Origin: Romboutsia maritimum
Lineage (GTDB): Bacteria > Bacillota > Clostridia > Peptostreptococcales > Peptostreptococcaceae
NCBI RefSeq assembly: GCF_002251085.2
Contig: NZ_NOJZ02000003.1
Location: 91,716 to 155,715, forward strand
Direction of reading: 5' to 3'
Length of the DNA stretch: 64,000 nucleotides
Numbering within the stretch: position 1 is the first letter of the stretch; each line of letters opens with the position of its first letter. Below the pieces are notes generated by a model, which worked only from the letters and a program-made list of their open reading frames with translations, was not told the origin of the DNA and ran no database searches. The position numbers and the translations under genes are program-made. Below, in pieces: positions 40,508 through 50,684 of this stretch.

Positions 40508-41846
40508 TTAACATCATACACTCTTCTAATGTAGTTATGTTTTTATTTATTATTTTTTTACAGCTTTCTTCGAAAGTTATCATTCCATTACTTATTCCAA
40601 TTTCTTTTATAGTTTTAGAATCATTCATGTTTCTTATGCAACTTCTTATTTCATCATTTATTTCTAATATTTCATATATTGCTGTTCTTCCATAGTATCC
40701 CTTTCCATTACATTTTTTACATCCTACAGCTACTTTTGTACTAACCTCTCCATCAAAATCATCTTTTATTATTAAGTCATGGCTACAACTATTGCACACT
40801 TTCCTTACTAATCTTTGAGATATTACACCTATTAAAGATGCATTTATTAAATATGGAGGTATCTGCATGTCTATTAGTCTTGCTATAGATGATATTGAAT
40901 CATTTGTATGCATTGTACTTATCACTAAATGACCTGTTATAGCTGCTCTTACAGCTATTTGAGCGGTTTCTATGTCTCTTATTTCTCCTACCATAATTAT
41001 ATCTGGATCTTGTCTTAATATAGATCTAAGACCTGTTTCAAAGGTTAATCCGATTTTATTATTTACTTGAATTTGATTTATTCCATCCATCTTATATTCT
41101 ACAGGATTTTCTATAGTCATTATATTTTTACTTATATTTTTCAAATCATTTAATATAGAATATACAGTGGTTGTTTTTCCACTTCCTGTTGGACCTGTAA
41201 CTAACAATATACCTGATCTCTTGTTTATTATTCTTTTTATTAAATTTACTGCTTCTTTAGAAAAACCTAATTCTTCTTTATTCTTTAAAAATTTTTCTCT
41301 ATTAAGTATTCTTAATACAATTTTTTCTCCGTAAACAGTTGGTATAGATGAAGCTCTAATATCTATAAATCTATCATCCAGTTTAATATCAACTCTTCCA
41401 TCTTGAGGTAATCTTTTTTCAGTAATATCCATAGATACTGCTAATTTTATTACATAAGATAGTGGAGAATATAATTCTATTAAAAATCTTGAAATTTCTT
41501 TTAATTCTCCATCTATTCTCATTCTTATCTTTAAATAGTCTTTAAATGGTTCTATATGTATGTCGCTTGAGTTCTCTTCTACTGCTTTTTTTAAAATTTT
41601 TTCAAATAATTTTCTTGCATAATCCTCATCTAATTTAATAGTATTATTATAATAAGTTTCTATTTTTTCGTTTATAGTCTGTTCACTTTGAGTATTAAAT
41701 ATAATATTCATACCTGTAGCTAATTTTAAATCCTGCATAGCATATATGTTTTCTTTTTCTATTCCAACTATTAAATTATCATCTTTTATCTCTATAGGAA
41801 ATACACTATATTTTCTTGCTAATTTTTCCGGAATTAACATAGTCAA
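40494..41846 (-). CDS. pilB: Type IV pilus extension ATPase PilB
   Basis: A PilB/GspE ATPase of about 450 aa. The order is a short N-terminal domain, DIHIEP (Asp box), Walker [41 protein letters not shown] (Walker B and His box), and a four-Cys zinc motif (CNSC ... CKKC). It drives pilus extension. I place the start at TTG 41,846, eight nt after AGAGG and next to the stop of the DUF881 gene. An ATG ten codons upstream would overlap that gene by 29 bases. No retraction ATPase PilT is in the window. Confidence 0.93.
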   Translation of the reverse strand: MTMLIPEKLARKYSVFPIEIKDDNLIVGIEKENIYAMQDLKLATGMNIIFNTQSEQTINEKIETYYNNTIKLDEDYARKLFEKILKKAVEENSSDIHIEPFKDYLKIRMRIDGELKEISRFLIELYSPLSYVIKLAVSMDITEKRLPQDGRVDIKLDDRFIDIRASSIPTVYGEKIVLRILNREKFLKNKEELGFSKEAVNLIKRIINKRSGILLVTGPTGSGKTTTVYSILNDLKNISKNIMTIENPVEYKMDGINQIQVNNKIGLTFETGLRSILRQDPDIIMVGEIRDIETAQIAVRAAITGHLVISTMHTNDSISSIARLIDMQIPPYLINASLIGVISQRLVRKVCNSCSHDLIIKDDFDGEVSTKVAVGCKKCNGKGYYGRTAIYEILEINDEIRSCIRNMNDSKTIKEIGISNGMITFEESCKKIINKNITTLEECMMLNEIL

Positions 41847-41847
41847 G

Positions 41848-42549
41848 TTATTTTCCTCTAATATTATCTTCCTCATCCTCCATATATTTAAGTTTATTAG
41901 ATATAGCTAATTTATTTATTACTATGTCATCATTAATTTTTAAGTCTACCTTTATAGGATAATTACTTTGTATGTTTTTTAAATAACCACTTCCTTTATT
42001 CATATAATTAGTTAATTTTTCAATATCACCTATACACTTAATTTCATATGGTGGTGCTATTGGTGTAGAATTTATGTTAATATGACTTCCTGCTAACACT
42101 ACCTCAGAATACTGATTTATTCTTTGTTCATTTATAGATATGTATTTACTTCCATTTATTTTTAATTCATTTATTATATTAATTAGTATTTTGTTGTAAT
42201 CTATAAAATTTGATATATTGCCTGTTTTCTCATCTATAGCATCTATTTTCAATGTCAATCCTTTACCCTTTACATCTGTATAAGATAAAATTTCCTTTAA
42301 CTTTTGTACCTTTTTTACTTTATCTAAGTCATTATATTCTTTATTTAAATTTTCTATTTGCGAATCTAAATTTTCTTTTTCCTTTCTTAATTTTTTTATA
42401 GATTTACTTGTAACTTTTTTTTCTTTTTTTATTAAATCATCTTTACTTATATAGTCATTTTTATTAGCTTTATAATCTCTAAATACTATCCCTATCAGTA
42501 TCCCTAATATTAGGCTCACTAGTATTATCAACATATACTTTTTTTTCAT
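41848..42549 (-). CDS. DUF881 family membrane protein, first gene of pilus operon
   Basis: A 233-aa protein with one N-terminal membrane helix (about residues 5-23), a Lys/Glu-rich coiled coil (residues 38-80) and a C-terminal DUF881 domain. The latter contains DVKGKGLTLKID, EQRINQYSEVVLAGSHIN and the APPYEIKCIGD block. DUF881 proteins are more often near division genes in Firmicutes. Heading a pilus operon is less usual, and its role there is unknown; the coiled coil could help scaffold the machine. ATG follows GGGAG by eight nt. Confidence 0.82.
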   Translation of the reverse strand: MKKKYMLIILVSLILGILIGIVFRDYKANKNDYISKDDLIKKEKKVTSKSIKKLRKEKENLDSQIENLNKEYNDLDKVKKVQKLKEILSYTDVKGKGLTLKIDAIDEKTGNISNFIDYNKILINIINELKINGSKYISINEQRINQYSEVVLAGSHININSTPIAPPYEIKCIGDIEKLTNYMNKGSGYLKNIQSNYPIKVDLKINDDIVINKLAISNKLKYMEDEEDNIRGK

Positions 42550-42599
42550 ACATCTTACTCCCTATATTTTCCTTTTTTATAATTAATTTTTTAGATCAT

Positions 42600-42627
42600 T
42601 TTATATTCATTTTAATCTTATTTGCAA
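42600..42627 (-). promoter_or_regulatory. Candidate promoter of the pilus operon
   Basis: TTGCAA (42,627-42,622) and TATAAA (42,605-42,600) are 16 bases apart on the minus strand, 50 nt ahead of the first gene. No c-di-GMP riboswitch-like structure is apparent between them and the start. Confidence 0.45.
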
Positions 42628-42665
42628 TAAATATCTATATAAAGGTTATTTTTATATACAAGTAA

Positions 42666-42701
42666 AGAGTTATCTAAAATATAAATAATTTAGATAACTC
42701 T
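42666..42701 (-). terminator. Terminator of the twin P-loop ATPase gene
   Basis: AGAGTTATCTAAA and TTTAGATAACTCT form a perfect 13-bp stem just past the stop on the minus strand, followed by TTTACTTG. Confidence 0.8.
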
Positions 42702-42717
42702 CTTACTTAGTAATTAT

Positions 42718-43791
42718 TTACTTTTCATATTTTAAAATTCTCTTAATTAATTGATTTTTTAATTCTTCTATTTCATCAAATTTCATATTTGGAATATAGT
42801 AATTTTCTATTACATCATGCTGAGCTTTAGCTCTTTTTAAATTTAAAATAGCATAGCTTATAAGTTCATCAAAAATATTTTTGTCAAAATTTATATCTTT
42901 TTCATAGTTTATTAATTTACTATTATTTATACACTCTTTTAAATTAATTTCATTATTTCCTTCAAATATTTTACTAGTTGTAATTCCTAAATTTAAATCC
43001 TTAATTAATATAGTTTCTATTTTTTCAGGTATAAGTGGATAGTGGTAAACTTCTACACACATGCCTTTTTCAACTGCTTTCTCATATACTTTCTTTAAAA
43101 AAGTAGTTCGCCCAGTTCCAATTTCTCCATTTAAATAGTGTACTTTATCTACTTGACTTAAAATACTGTCTGTATAATCTATACATCCAATAGGAGTTAT
43201 AGCGGTTCCAAATAAATGTCTTTCTTTTATATATTCTCCTGTACTATTTATATTTCTAAATAACTCGTCTATAATTTTTTCAGTTAATTCATTTATTTTG
43301 CCAAAATCCATACAATCTTTATATTTTTCTTCTATATCACAATATATAGGTTCTGAAGCTTTTAAAAATCTATACGCCCTTTTAAAACTATCTCCTATTT
43401 CTTTATTGCACTTTACTATTTCATTTTTACTTTTTACTAGTTCCTCTAAATCCCAATAATTGCCCAAGTTTACTATTTCATCAATAGCTCCAGGATTTTT
43501 AGGATCGACAATATGAGGAGCTGTTGCATCCAATAACACTACTCCTAATTTTTTTATTAAGACTCCATCTAATGAACTTGGATCTGATGTACAATAAAAT
43601 AATTCAACATCATAACCTTTTTCTATAAATTCTTTTCCTATTTTTTTCATCAACGATGATTTACCTACTCCAGGACCTCCTTTTAAACAAAAAATTCTAT
43701 TAACATTTTTAGGTATTATGTTGTCAAAAAGTGGATAAGAACCCTTTGAGGAATTTGCTCCCGGAAATATTTTCCTTTTTTTACCTTCCAT
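42718..43791 (-). CDS. Twin P-loop ATPase of unknown function (PRK06851 type)
   Basis: A 357-aa protein with two similar halves. Half one has FCLKGGPGVGKSSLMKKIGKEF, then EKGYDVELFYCTSDPSSLDGV and VVLLDATAPHIVDP. Half two has YLNGEIGTGRTTFLKKVYEKAVEKGMCVEVYHYPLIPEKIE. The second P-loop carries Arg in place of the Walker Lys, so only the first is likely to hydrolyse ATP. The family is known only as a conserved clostridial ATPase. ATG follows AAGGGGGC. It is a single-gene unit between the pilus operon and a permease. Confidence 0.78.
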   Translation of the reverse strand: MEGKKRKIFPGANSSKGSYPLFDNIIPKNVNRIFCLKGGPGVGKSSLMKKIGKEFIEKGYDVELFYCTSDPSSLDGVLIKKLGVVLLDATAPHIVDPKNPGAIDEIVNLGNYWDLEELVKSKNEIVKCNKEIGDSFKRAYRFLKASEPIYCDIEEKYKDCMDFGKINELTEKIIDELFRNINSTGEYIKERHLFGTAITPIGCIDYTDSILSQVDKVHYLNGEIGTGRTTFLKKVYEKAVEKGMCVEVYHYPLIPEKIETILIKDLNLGITTSKIFEGNNEINLKECINNSKLINYEKDINFDKNIFDELISYAILNLKRAKAQHDVIENYYIPNMKFDEIEELKNQLIKRILKYEK

Positions 43792-43970
43792 TTTGTTGCC
43801 CCCTTACATTTTTTCTATATTAATAAGATATTAATTAATCGATAAATTTGTTACTCCTTACTTTTTTAATTACTACATATTAATTAAGTATTTCCATTAA
43901 TATTTTATTAATTCTTGCTAAAAATATAAGCTATTATGTTATTTTTTATTATAAACTTTTTACATTAATA

Positions 43971-44018
43971 AAGAATCAAAAAGAGTATCGATTAAAATCG
44001 ATACTCTTTTTGATTCTT
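43971..44018 (-). terminator. Terminator of the amino-acid permease gene
   Basis: A 22-bp near-perfect palindrome starts AAGAATCAAAAAGAGTATCG and ends with its complement, with a 4-nt loop and internal T-run. It ends 5 bases from the permease stop. Confidence 0.9.
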
Positions 44019-44022
44019 TATA

Positions 44023-45381
44023 TTAAGCTGATTTTTCACCATCTAGTTTTTTCGCAGATTTTTTTCTCATATACTCATATATAGGCAATCCTAATAAAGT
44101 TATCACTACTCCTACGATTGCATTCTGTGTTTGTGTTATAAGTGTACTTATAACTATAAATACACCTCCTATAATTGCTATCATTGGAATTATTGGGTAT
44201 AAAGGCACCTTATATGGTCTTTCCATTTCTGGTCTTGTCTTTCTAAGTTTTATAACTCCTATAAATAACATAGTATAGAATATCCATATCGTAAATATTG
44301 CTAAATCAGATAATAAGTTAAATTGACCTGATATCGAATACAATATCGCTAATATTACAATTAACCAAGTTCCATTTAAAGGAACAGCATTATTATTTAA
44401 CTTAGAGAATGCTCTAGAGAAAGGTATTCTATTTTGGCATCCCATTATATAAGGTATTCTTCCACCTGTTAAGATAAATCCATTTAATGTTCCAAATACA
44501 GATATTAAAATTCCTACACTTATTATTTTAGATCCTGAACTTCCAAACATTTGTTTTGCAGCTAATGTAGCTGGAGCACTTACTGATGCCATTTCTGATG
44601 CAGGTACTACCATTAAATATGCAACATTTATAATTAAATAAACAGACATAACTATAGAAATACCTCCAACTATAGCCATAGGTAAATGTTTAGATGGATT
44701 TTTCATCTCTCCTGATAATGCTCCTACATATATCCATCCATCATATGCAAATAAAGTAGCTATTAATACTTGAGAAATTGATTCTACTAAATTTGTTCCC
44801 TCTCCTACAAACGGCGTTATGATTCCAGTTGATGAATCACCTTTTATAAACCCAAAAACAATTATTATAGCTAATGGGAATAATTTACACACAGTAGAAA
44901 TTGTTTGTATACTTCCTCCAAATTTTGCTCCTAGTGAATTTAATAAAGCTATAAATACTATAATTGCTATAGCAATTAATTTTATATATATATTATTTTG
45001 TATTCCTAGTAAATTTACTACTTCTTGTGCAAATATTATTCCTAATGCTGCTGAAATAGCTGGTATAAATAATATACTTTGCATCCATCCTGTTAAAAAA
45101 CCTATTCTTTCATCATAAATTTCTTCTAAGTATACCATCATCCCACCTGGTTTAACTATACTAGCTGATACCTCTGCTGCTGTTAGACCTGCAGCAATAG
45201 TTACTAGACCTCCTATTAGCCATGCTAATAATCCTAATCCTGGACCTCCATTTGTCGAAGTATATATCGCTTGAGGCTTAAAGAAAACACCTGATCCTAT
45301 TAACATTCCTACTACTGTAGATAAAGCTGCACTTAAACCTATTGACTTTCTTAAAGTTTGTTTATTATTATTTTGACTCAT
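44023..45381 (-). CDS. APC-family amino-acid permease/exchanger
   Basis: A 452-aa membrane protein with 12 predicted helices. The first helix holds the APC substrate motif VVGMLIGSGVFFKP, followed by LLAWLIGGLVTIAAGLTAAEVSA and later LFAYDGWIYVGALSGEMKNPSKHLP. The last block and the size match the LAT-like exchangers, e.g. SteT, a serine/threonine antiporter. The actual substrate is not determined by the sequence. ATG follows GGGGCGG. Single gene with a strong terminator. Confidence 0.9.
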   Translation of the reverse strand: MSQNNNKQTLRKSIGLSAALSTVVGMLIGSGVFFKPQAIYTSTNGGPGLGLLAWLIGGLVTIAAGLTAAEVSASIVKPGGMMVYLEEIYDERIGFLTGWMQSILFIPAISAALGIIFAQEVVNLLGIQNNIYIKLIAIAIIVFIALLNSLGAKFGGSIQTISTVCKLFPLAIIIVFGFIKGDSSTGIITPFVGEGTNLVESISQVLIATLFAYDGWIYVGALSGEMKNPSKHLPMAIVGGISIVMSVYLIINVAYLMVVPASEMASVSAPATLAAKQMFGSSGSKIISVGILISVFGTLNGFILTGGRIPYIMGCQNRIPFSRAFSKLNNNAVPLNGTWLIVILAILYSISGQFNLLSDLAIFTIWIFYTMLFIGVIKLRKTRPEMERPYKVPLYPIIPMIAIIGGVFIVISTLITQTQNAIVGVVITLLGLPIYEYMRKKSAKKLDGEKSA

Positions 45382-45484
45382 TTTTGCACCGCCCCTATAA
45401 TATTCATTATTTATATATATTTCACTAAATTTTTAGTAAGATTTAAGTAAATTCCCAAAATATTCTGTCTTTATCTCATAAGTA

Positions 45485-45522
45485 AAATAGCTGAAATTAG
45501 ATTTTTTTCTAATTTCAGCTAT
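45485..45522 (-). terminator. Terminator of the lonA-engB unit
   Basis: AATAGCTGAAATTAGA pairs with TCTAATTTCAGCTATT over a 6-nt T-rich loop, 30 nt past the engB stop on the minus strand. Confidence 0.82.
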
Positions 45523-45550
45523 TCTTGTAAAATTATAATACTTTTTATTA

Positions 45551-46162
45551 TTAATCAACCGTTATTTCATATCCATGTTGATTATACTGGCTTATAATTT
45601 CATTCCAAACTTCTTCTACCCCTGTCTTTTTTAATGAGGAAATAGGAATTACTTTTTCTTCTTTTTCCATTTGTAATTTTTTTCTAATTATACTTATATG
45701 CTTTTGATATTGCCCTCTAGATATCTTATCTGCTTTAGTTGCTATAACTACACAATTATATCCAAAGTGTTTTATCCATTCATACATCAGTTTGTCATCA
45801 GCTGTAGGTTCATGTCTAATATCTACAAGTAAGAAAATAGCACATAGCTCTTCTCTATCTTGTAAATATCTCTCCATTATTCCTCCCCATTTTTCTTTTT
45901 CAGATTTAGATATTTTGGCATACCCATATCCTGGAAGGTCTACGAAGTAAAATTCTTTATTTATAAGATAAAAATTTATAGTTCTAGTCTTTCCTGGTGT
46001 TTGACTTGTTCTAGCAAAATTTCTCCTATTTAATAACGTATTTACTGTAGAAGATTTTCCTACATTTGATCTTCCAACTAATGCTATTTCTGGTATTCCA
46101 TCAACTGGATACTGAGATTTATTTACAGCACTAGTGATTATTTCCGAACTTCTAATTTTCAT
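45551..46162 (-). CDS. engB: Ribosome biogenesis GTPase EngB/YsxC
   Basis: A GTPase of about 203 aa: G1 GRSNVGKSS, the TrmE-type [12 protein letters not shown]3 DLPGYGYA, G4 TKAD and G5 ISSLKK. It helps assemble the 50S subunit. ATG at 46,162 overlaps the lonA stop, giving coupled translation; an ATG four codons upstream is possible. The lon-engB pair is typical of Firmicutes. Confidence 0.95.
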   Translation of the reverse strand: MKIRSSEIITSAVNKSQYPVDGIPEIALVGRSNVGKSSTVNTLLNRRNFARTSQTPGKTRTINFYLINKEFYFVDLPGYGYAKISKSEKEKWGGIMERYLQDREELCAIFLLVDIRHEPTADDKLMYEWIKHFGYNCVVIATKADKISRGQYQKHISIIRKKLQMEKEEKVIPISSLKKTGVEEVWNEIISQYNQHGYEITVD

Positions 46163-48509
46163 TATCTTCACCATTCCTTATTAATGCATGTTCTAGTACT
46201 TGGTCCATATGTTCAACAAGAACAAACTCCATTTTTTCTTTTACATTTTCAGGTATTTCATCTAAATCAGCTTCACATTCTTTAGGAAGTAATACTTTAT
46301 TTATTCCTGCTCTATGAGCAGCTAATAATTTTTCTTTTACTCCACCAACAGCTAAAACTCTACCTCTAAGTGTTATTTCACCAGTCATGGCAACATTACT
46401 TCTTACAGGTCTCTTTGTTAATGCTGATATTACTGCTAAAGCCATAGTTATACCTGCAGATGGACCATCTTTTGGCACTGCACCTTCTGGAATATGTATG
46501 TGAATATCTGTATTTTGATAAAAATCTGCATCTATATCAAATTGATCCGCTATAGATCTTATATAAGATATTGCTGTTCTAGCAGATTCTTTCATTACAT
46601 CTCCTAATTGTCCTGTTAATACAATTTGTCCTTTACCTTTTAACACATTTACTTCTACAGTAAGAGTTACTCCACCTACTGCAGTCCATGCTAGTCCATT
46701 TACTAACCCTATTTCCGGTTTGTCTCCTACTAATTCATATCTATATTTATCTTTTCCAAGATATTTTTCTAAATTTTCTTTAGTTATTACTATTTCTTTT
46801 ATTGAAGAATCTTCTACATATTTCTTAGCTACTTTTCTACATATCTTTCCAATAGTTCTTTCTAATGTTCTAACTCCAGCTTCTCTAGTATAATAATTTA
46901 TTATATCTCTTATAACTGAATCATCCATCTTTATAAAATCTTCTTTTAAAGAATGTTCTTTTAATTGTTTTGGCAATAGATAATTCTTAGCTATATTTAG
47001 CTTTTCTTCTTCTATGTATCCACTTACTTCTATAACTTCCATTCTATCTAATAATGGTCTTGGTATTGTACTTAAGCTATTTGCTGTTGTAACGAATAAT
47101 ATTTTTGATAAATCAAAAGGAACTTCTAAGTAATGATCCACAAAATCTTTGTTTTGCTCTGGATCTAAAACTTCTAACATAGCTGAAGAAGGATCTCCTT
47201 TATAATCAGCTGCCATCTTATCAATTTCATCTAATAAGAAAACAGGATTTTTTGTTTGAGCTTCTTTTATTCCATTTATTATTCTACCTGGTATAGACCC
47301 TACATATGTTCTTCTATGCCCTCTTATTTCAGCTTCATCTCTAACTCCACCTAAAGATATTCTAACAAATTTTTTACCTAGTGCATTAGATATTGATTTA
47401 GCTATAGAGGTTTTACCTACACCTGGAGGGCCAACTAAACAAATTATAGGTCCTTTAAGAGATTTAGATAATTTTCTTATTGCTAAATATTCTAATATTC
47501 TCTCTTTAACTTTTTCTAATCCATAATGATCATTATCTAATATTTCCTCTGCTTTAGCTATATCTAACTTCTCTTTTGTTTCTTTATTCCATGGTAATGA
47601 GAATATCATATCTAAATATGATCTTATAACTGAAACATCTGGAGACATCGGTGAAATTCTAGAGAATTTATCTATTTCTTTTCCTATTTTTTCTTTAGTT
47701 TCTTTAGGCGCTTTTATTTTTTTTAGTTTCTCTCTATATTCCTCTGCTTCTGAGTTTATATCTTCTTCATCGCCTAATTCTTTTTGAATAGCTTTTAGCT
47801 GTTCTCTTAGATAATATTCTTTTTGGACTTTATTCATTTGCTTTTTTACTCTAAGTGTAATTTTCTTTTCTATTTTTAATATATCTATTTCTTCTAATAA
47901 AATAGTATATATTAACTCTAATCTTTTTTTAATATCAAATTCTTCTAATACTTCTTGCTTTTGATTAGATTTTAAGTATATGTTTGATGCTATAGTATCT
48001 ATAAATCTATCTACATTATCTATGTCTGATAATGATATTAGTATTTCTGGAGATACTCTATTTCCAATATTTATGTATTCTTCGAATGCATCAAAAACAT
48101 TTCTAACAAATGCTTCAATTTCAGCATCTTTTTCTGCATTTTCTTCATCAAAAACTATTTCTTCTATTACAGCCTTAAAGTAACCATCTTCTTGCTCTAT
48201 ATTTTTGACTTTTCCTCTTGAGATACCCTCAACTAACACACGTACTGTATCTCCTGGTAATTTTATCATTTGCTTAACTTTACATATAGTTCCAACATGA
48301 TAAAAATCTTCTTCTGTAGGCTCATCTACTTCTGCTTCTTTTTGAGATGTTAAGAATATTAACTCTTCTCCTAACATAGCTTCATCTAAAGCTTTCAGTG
48401 ATATGTCTCTTCCTATATCAAAGTTTAGTATCATATATGGAAATATCGCTAATCCTCTAAGTGGAATTAGCGGTAATTCATGCTCTATTTTAGTATAATT
48501 CTGTTCCAC
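46152..48509 (-). CDS. lonA: ATP-dependent protease La
   Basis: A 785-aa LonA: N-terminal LON substrate domain (starting [16 protein letters not shown]), AAA+ module with GPPGVGKTS and [10 protein letters not shown], and protease domain with [12 protein letters not shown] (catalytic Ser) plus the downstream Lys in [14 protein letters not shown]. It degrades misfolded and regulatory proteins. GTG at 48,509 lies eight nt after AAGGAG; an earlier GTG overlaps the site. Confidence 0.96.
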   Translation of the reverse strand: MEQNYTKIEHELPLIPLRGLAIFPYMILNFDIGRDISLKALDEAMLGEELIFLTSQKEAEVDEPTEEDFYHVGTICKVKQMIKLPGDTVRVLVEGISRGKVKNIEQEDGYFKAVIEEIVFDEENAEKDAEIEAFVRNVFDAFEEYINIGNRVSPEILISLSDIDNVDRFIDTIASNIYLKSNQKQEVLEEFDIKKRLELIYTILLEEIDILKIEKKITLRVKKQMNKVQKEYYLREQLKAIQKELGDEEDINSEAEEYREKLKKIKAPKETKEKIGKEIDKFSRISPMSPDVSVIRSYLDMIFSLPWNKETKEKLDIAKAEEILDNDHYGLEKVKERILEYLAIRKLSKSLKGPIICLVGPPGVGKTSIAKSISNALGKKFVRISLGGVRDEAEIRGHRRTYVGSIPGRIINGIKEAQTKNPVFLLDEIDKMAADYKGDPSSAMLEVLDPEQNKDFVDHYLEVPFDLSKILFVTTANSLSTIPRPLLDRMEVIEVSGYIEEEKLNIAKNYLLPKQLKEHSLKEDFIKMDDSVIRDIINYYTREAGVRTLERTIGKICRKVAKKYVEDSSIKEIVITKENLEKYLGKDKYRYELVGDKPEIGLVNGLAWTAVGGVTLTVEVNVLKGKGQIVLTGQLGDVMKESARTAISYIRSIADQFDIDADFYQNTDIHIHIPEGAVPKDGPSAGITMALAVISALTKRPVRSNVAMTGEITLRGRVLAVGGVKEKLLAAHRAGINKVLLPKECEADLDEIPENVKEKMEFVLVEHMDQVLEHALIRNGEDNEN

Positions 48510-48550
48510 TATTATCACTCCTTAAAGTGCTAGATTTTATCACTTTATAT

Positions 48551-48579
48551 ATTATATATTTACAAAACCTAATTTTCAA
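48551..48579 (-). promoter_or_regulatory. Sigma-A promoter of lonA
   Basis: TTGAAA (48,579-48,574) and TATAAT (48,556-48,551) are 17 bases apart on the minus strand, about 40 nt ahead of lonA. No CtsR- or HrcA-type operator was seen. Confidence 0.7.
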
Positions 48580-48722
48580 CATTAATACATACTTATTATT
48601 ATATTTTAACCTCATTTTATCATCTTATAATATTAATGTCACTTTTAATACTATTTTCGTTATATTATTAAACCAGGTTCATAAATAAAAATATATTAAA
48701 GATATAGTTTTTGTTTTAGACT

Positions 48723-48752
48723 AAAAAAGGAGCTTTTAAAGCTCCTTTTTTT
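48723..48752 (-). terminator. Terminator of clpX
   Basis: GGAGCTTTTAAAGCTCC is a perfect palindrome flanked by A- and T-runs, eight nt past the clpX stop. Confidence 0.9.
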
Positions 48753-48759
48753 CATTATG

Positions 48760-50007
48760 TTATGCACTTTCTTCTTGATCCTTAAGTACTATAACAGGCT
48801 CTGAATCTCCATCTACACATTTTGCTGTTACTATAACTTTTTTTACGTCATCTCTAGAAGGAACTTCGTACATACTTTCCAACATAATGTTCTCAACAAT
48901 ACTTCTAAGTCCTCTAGCTCCTGTATTTCTTTCTATAGCCTTTTTAGCTATAGCACGAAGAGCATCTTCTTCAAATTCTAATTCGACTTCATCTATTTCA
49001 AGTAATTTTTTGTATTGTTTTACTAAAGCATTCTTAGGCTCTTTTAATATTCTCATTAATGCATCTTCATCTAATAATTCTAATGTCGCTAATACAGGTA
49101 TTCTACCTATAAACTCTGGTATTATACCAAATTTCAATAAGTCTTCAGGAAGAACTTGAGCATATATTTTACCTAAATCCATTTCCTTCTTACTTTCTAT
49201 CTTAGCTCCAAAACCTAGTGTTTTTTCTCCACCACGTTTTTGAATTATTTTTTCTATTCCATCGAAAGCCCCTCCTAATATAAATAATACATTAGTAGTG
49301 TCTATTTTTAAGAACTCTTGATGAGGATGTTTTCTTCCTCCTTGTGGTGGAACGTTAGCAACAGTACCTTCTAATATTTTTAAAAGTGCTTGTTGAACTC
49401 CTTCTCCACTAACATCTCTAGTTATAGATGGATTTTCAGACTTTCTAGCTATTTTGTCTATCTCATCTATATATATTATCCCTCTCTCAGCTTTTTCTAT
49501 ATCAAAATCGGCTGCTTGAATAAGTTTTAGAAGTATATTTTCAACATCTTCTCCTACATATCCTGCTTCTGTTAAAGATGTAGCATCAGCCATTGCAAAA
49601 GGTACATTTAATGTTTTTGCTAGAGTTTGAGCTAATAATGTCTTTCCTGAACCTGTCGGTCCTAATAAAAGTATATTACTTTTTTGTATTTCTATATCTT
49701 TACTATTTACTTTTTTACTATAGATTCTTTTATAATGATTATAAACAGCTACAGATAAAGATTTTTTTGCTTTTTCTTGACCTATTACATAATCATTTAA
49801 TATATTCATCATTTCCTTAGGTTTAGGTAATGATGTAGTATCTTCTTCTATAGTATCTTCTATTTCTTCTTGAATAATTTCATCGCAAAGTTCAACACAT
49901 TCATCACATATATAAACATTTGGACCTGCAATTAATCTTCTAACTTGTTCTTGGGTTTTGCCGCAGAATGAACATTTTAACTGTCTTTTATCTTCATATT
50001 TTGACAT
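48760..50007 (-). CDS. clpX: ATP-dependent Clp protease ATPase subunit ClpX
   Basis: A 415-aa unfoldase. N-terminal zinc domain with CSFCGKTQ and [11 protein letters not shown]+ domain with [26 protein letters not shown] and the pore loop [12 protein letters not shown]-type loop for ClpP docking (LGFGAKIES). It feeds substrates to ClpP, encoded 19 bases upstream. ATG at 50,007 follows AGAGG by eight nt. Confidence 0.97.
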   Translation of the reverse strand: MSKYEDKRQLKCSFCGKTQEQVRRLIAGPNVYICDECVELCDEIIQEEIEDTIEEDTTSLPKPKEMMNILNDYVIGQEKAKKSLSVAVYNHYKRIYSKKVNSKDIEIQKSNILLLGPTGSGKTLLAQTLAKTLNVPFAMADATSLTEAGYVGEDVENILLKLIQAADFDIEKAERGIIYIDEIDKIARKSENPSITRDVSGEGVQQALLKILEGTVANVPPQGGRKHPHQEFLKIDTTNVLFILGGAFDGIEKIIQKRGGEKTLGFGAKIESKKEMDLGKIYAQVLPEDLLKFGIIPEFIGRIPVLATLELLDEDALMRILKEPKNALVKQYKKLLEIDEVELEFEEDALRAIAKKAIERNTGARGLRSIVENIMLESMYEVPSRDDVKKVIVTAKCVDGDSEPVIVLKDQEESA

Positions 50008-50026
50008 ATTAAGCACCTCTTCCTCT

Positions 50027-50611
50027 CTACGGTCTCTTTGTAATTACTTCATCTATTAAGCCGTATTCTTTAGCCTCTTGTGCACTCATGAAGTTATCAC
50101 GTTCAGTATCCATTTGAATTTTTTCTAATGGTTGACCTGTTCTCTCTGATAATATTTCATTTAAAGTTTGTTTTATTTTAACTATTCTCTTAGCATGTAT
50201 TTCTATATCTGTTGCTTGACCTTTAGTTCCTCCTAAAGGTTGATGTATCATTATTTCACTATTAGGCAACGCAAATCTCTTTCCTTTAGCTCCTGCATTT
50301 AATAAAAATGCTCCCATTGAAGCAGCCATTCCTATGCATATAGTACTTACATCTGGTTTAATATATTGCATTGTATCATAAATAGCCATACCTGATGTTA
50401 TACTACCGCCTGGTGAATTTATATATAAATATATATCTTTATCTGGGTCATCAGCTTCTAAAAATAATAGCTGAGCTACAACAAGACCTGCTGTGGCATC
50501 ATTTACTTCATCTCCTAAAAATATTATTCTGTCTTTTAATAATCTAGAATATATATCGTAAGATCTTTCTCCTCTTCCTGTCTGCTCTACAACTACAGGT
50601 ACTAATGCCAT
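50027..50611 (-). CDS. clpP: ATP-dependent Clp protease proteolytic subunit
   Basis: A 194-aa ClpP. Catalytic triad is visible: Ser in [11 protein letters not shown], His in MIHQPLGG and Asp in TERDNFMS. It forms the tetradecameric protease barrel with ClpX. ATG follows AAGGGGGG. It lies between tig and clpX on the same strand. Confidence 0.97.
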   Translation of the reverse strand: MALVPVVVEQTGRGERSYDIYSRLLKDRIIFLGDEVNDATAGLVVAQLLFLEADDPDKDIYLYINSPGGSITSGMAIYDTMQYIKPDVSTICIGMAASMGAFLLNAGAKGKRFALPNSEIMIHQPLGGTKGQATDIEIHAKRIVKIKQTLNEILSERTGQPLEKIQMDTERDNFMSAQEAKEYGLIDEVITKRP

Positions 50612-50652
50612 GAATCATGCCCCCCTTTATATCTTTCTATTTCTATATATAA

Positions 50653-50682
50653 TTTACAGTAGCCTTAATAGGCTACTGTAAA
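50653..50682 (-). terminator. Hairpin between tig and clpP
   Basis: TTTACAGTAGCC-TTAATA-GGCTACTGTAAA is a perfect 12-bp stem directly after the tig stop. The tail is TTATATAT, not a pure U-run, so it may terminate only in part or act as a processing/stability element between tig and clpP. Confidence 0.65.
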
Positions 50683-50684
50683 AA

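Noticed and set aside
42550..42717. A c-di-GMP riboswitch ahead of the pilus operon
   Set aside because: The gap is short and AT-rich and shows none of the conserved riboswitch core; only a promoter candidate and the upstream terminator are visible.
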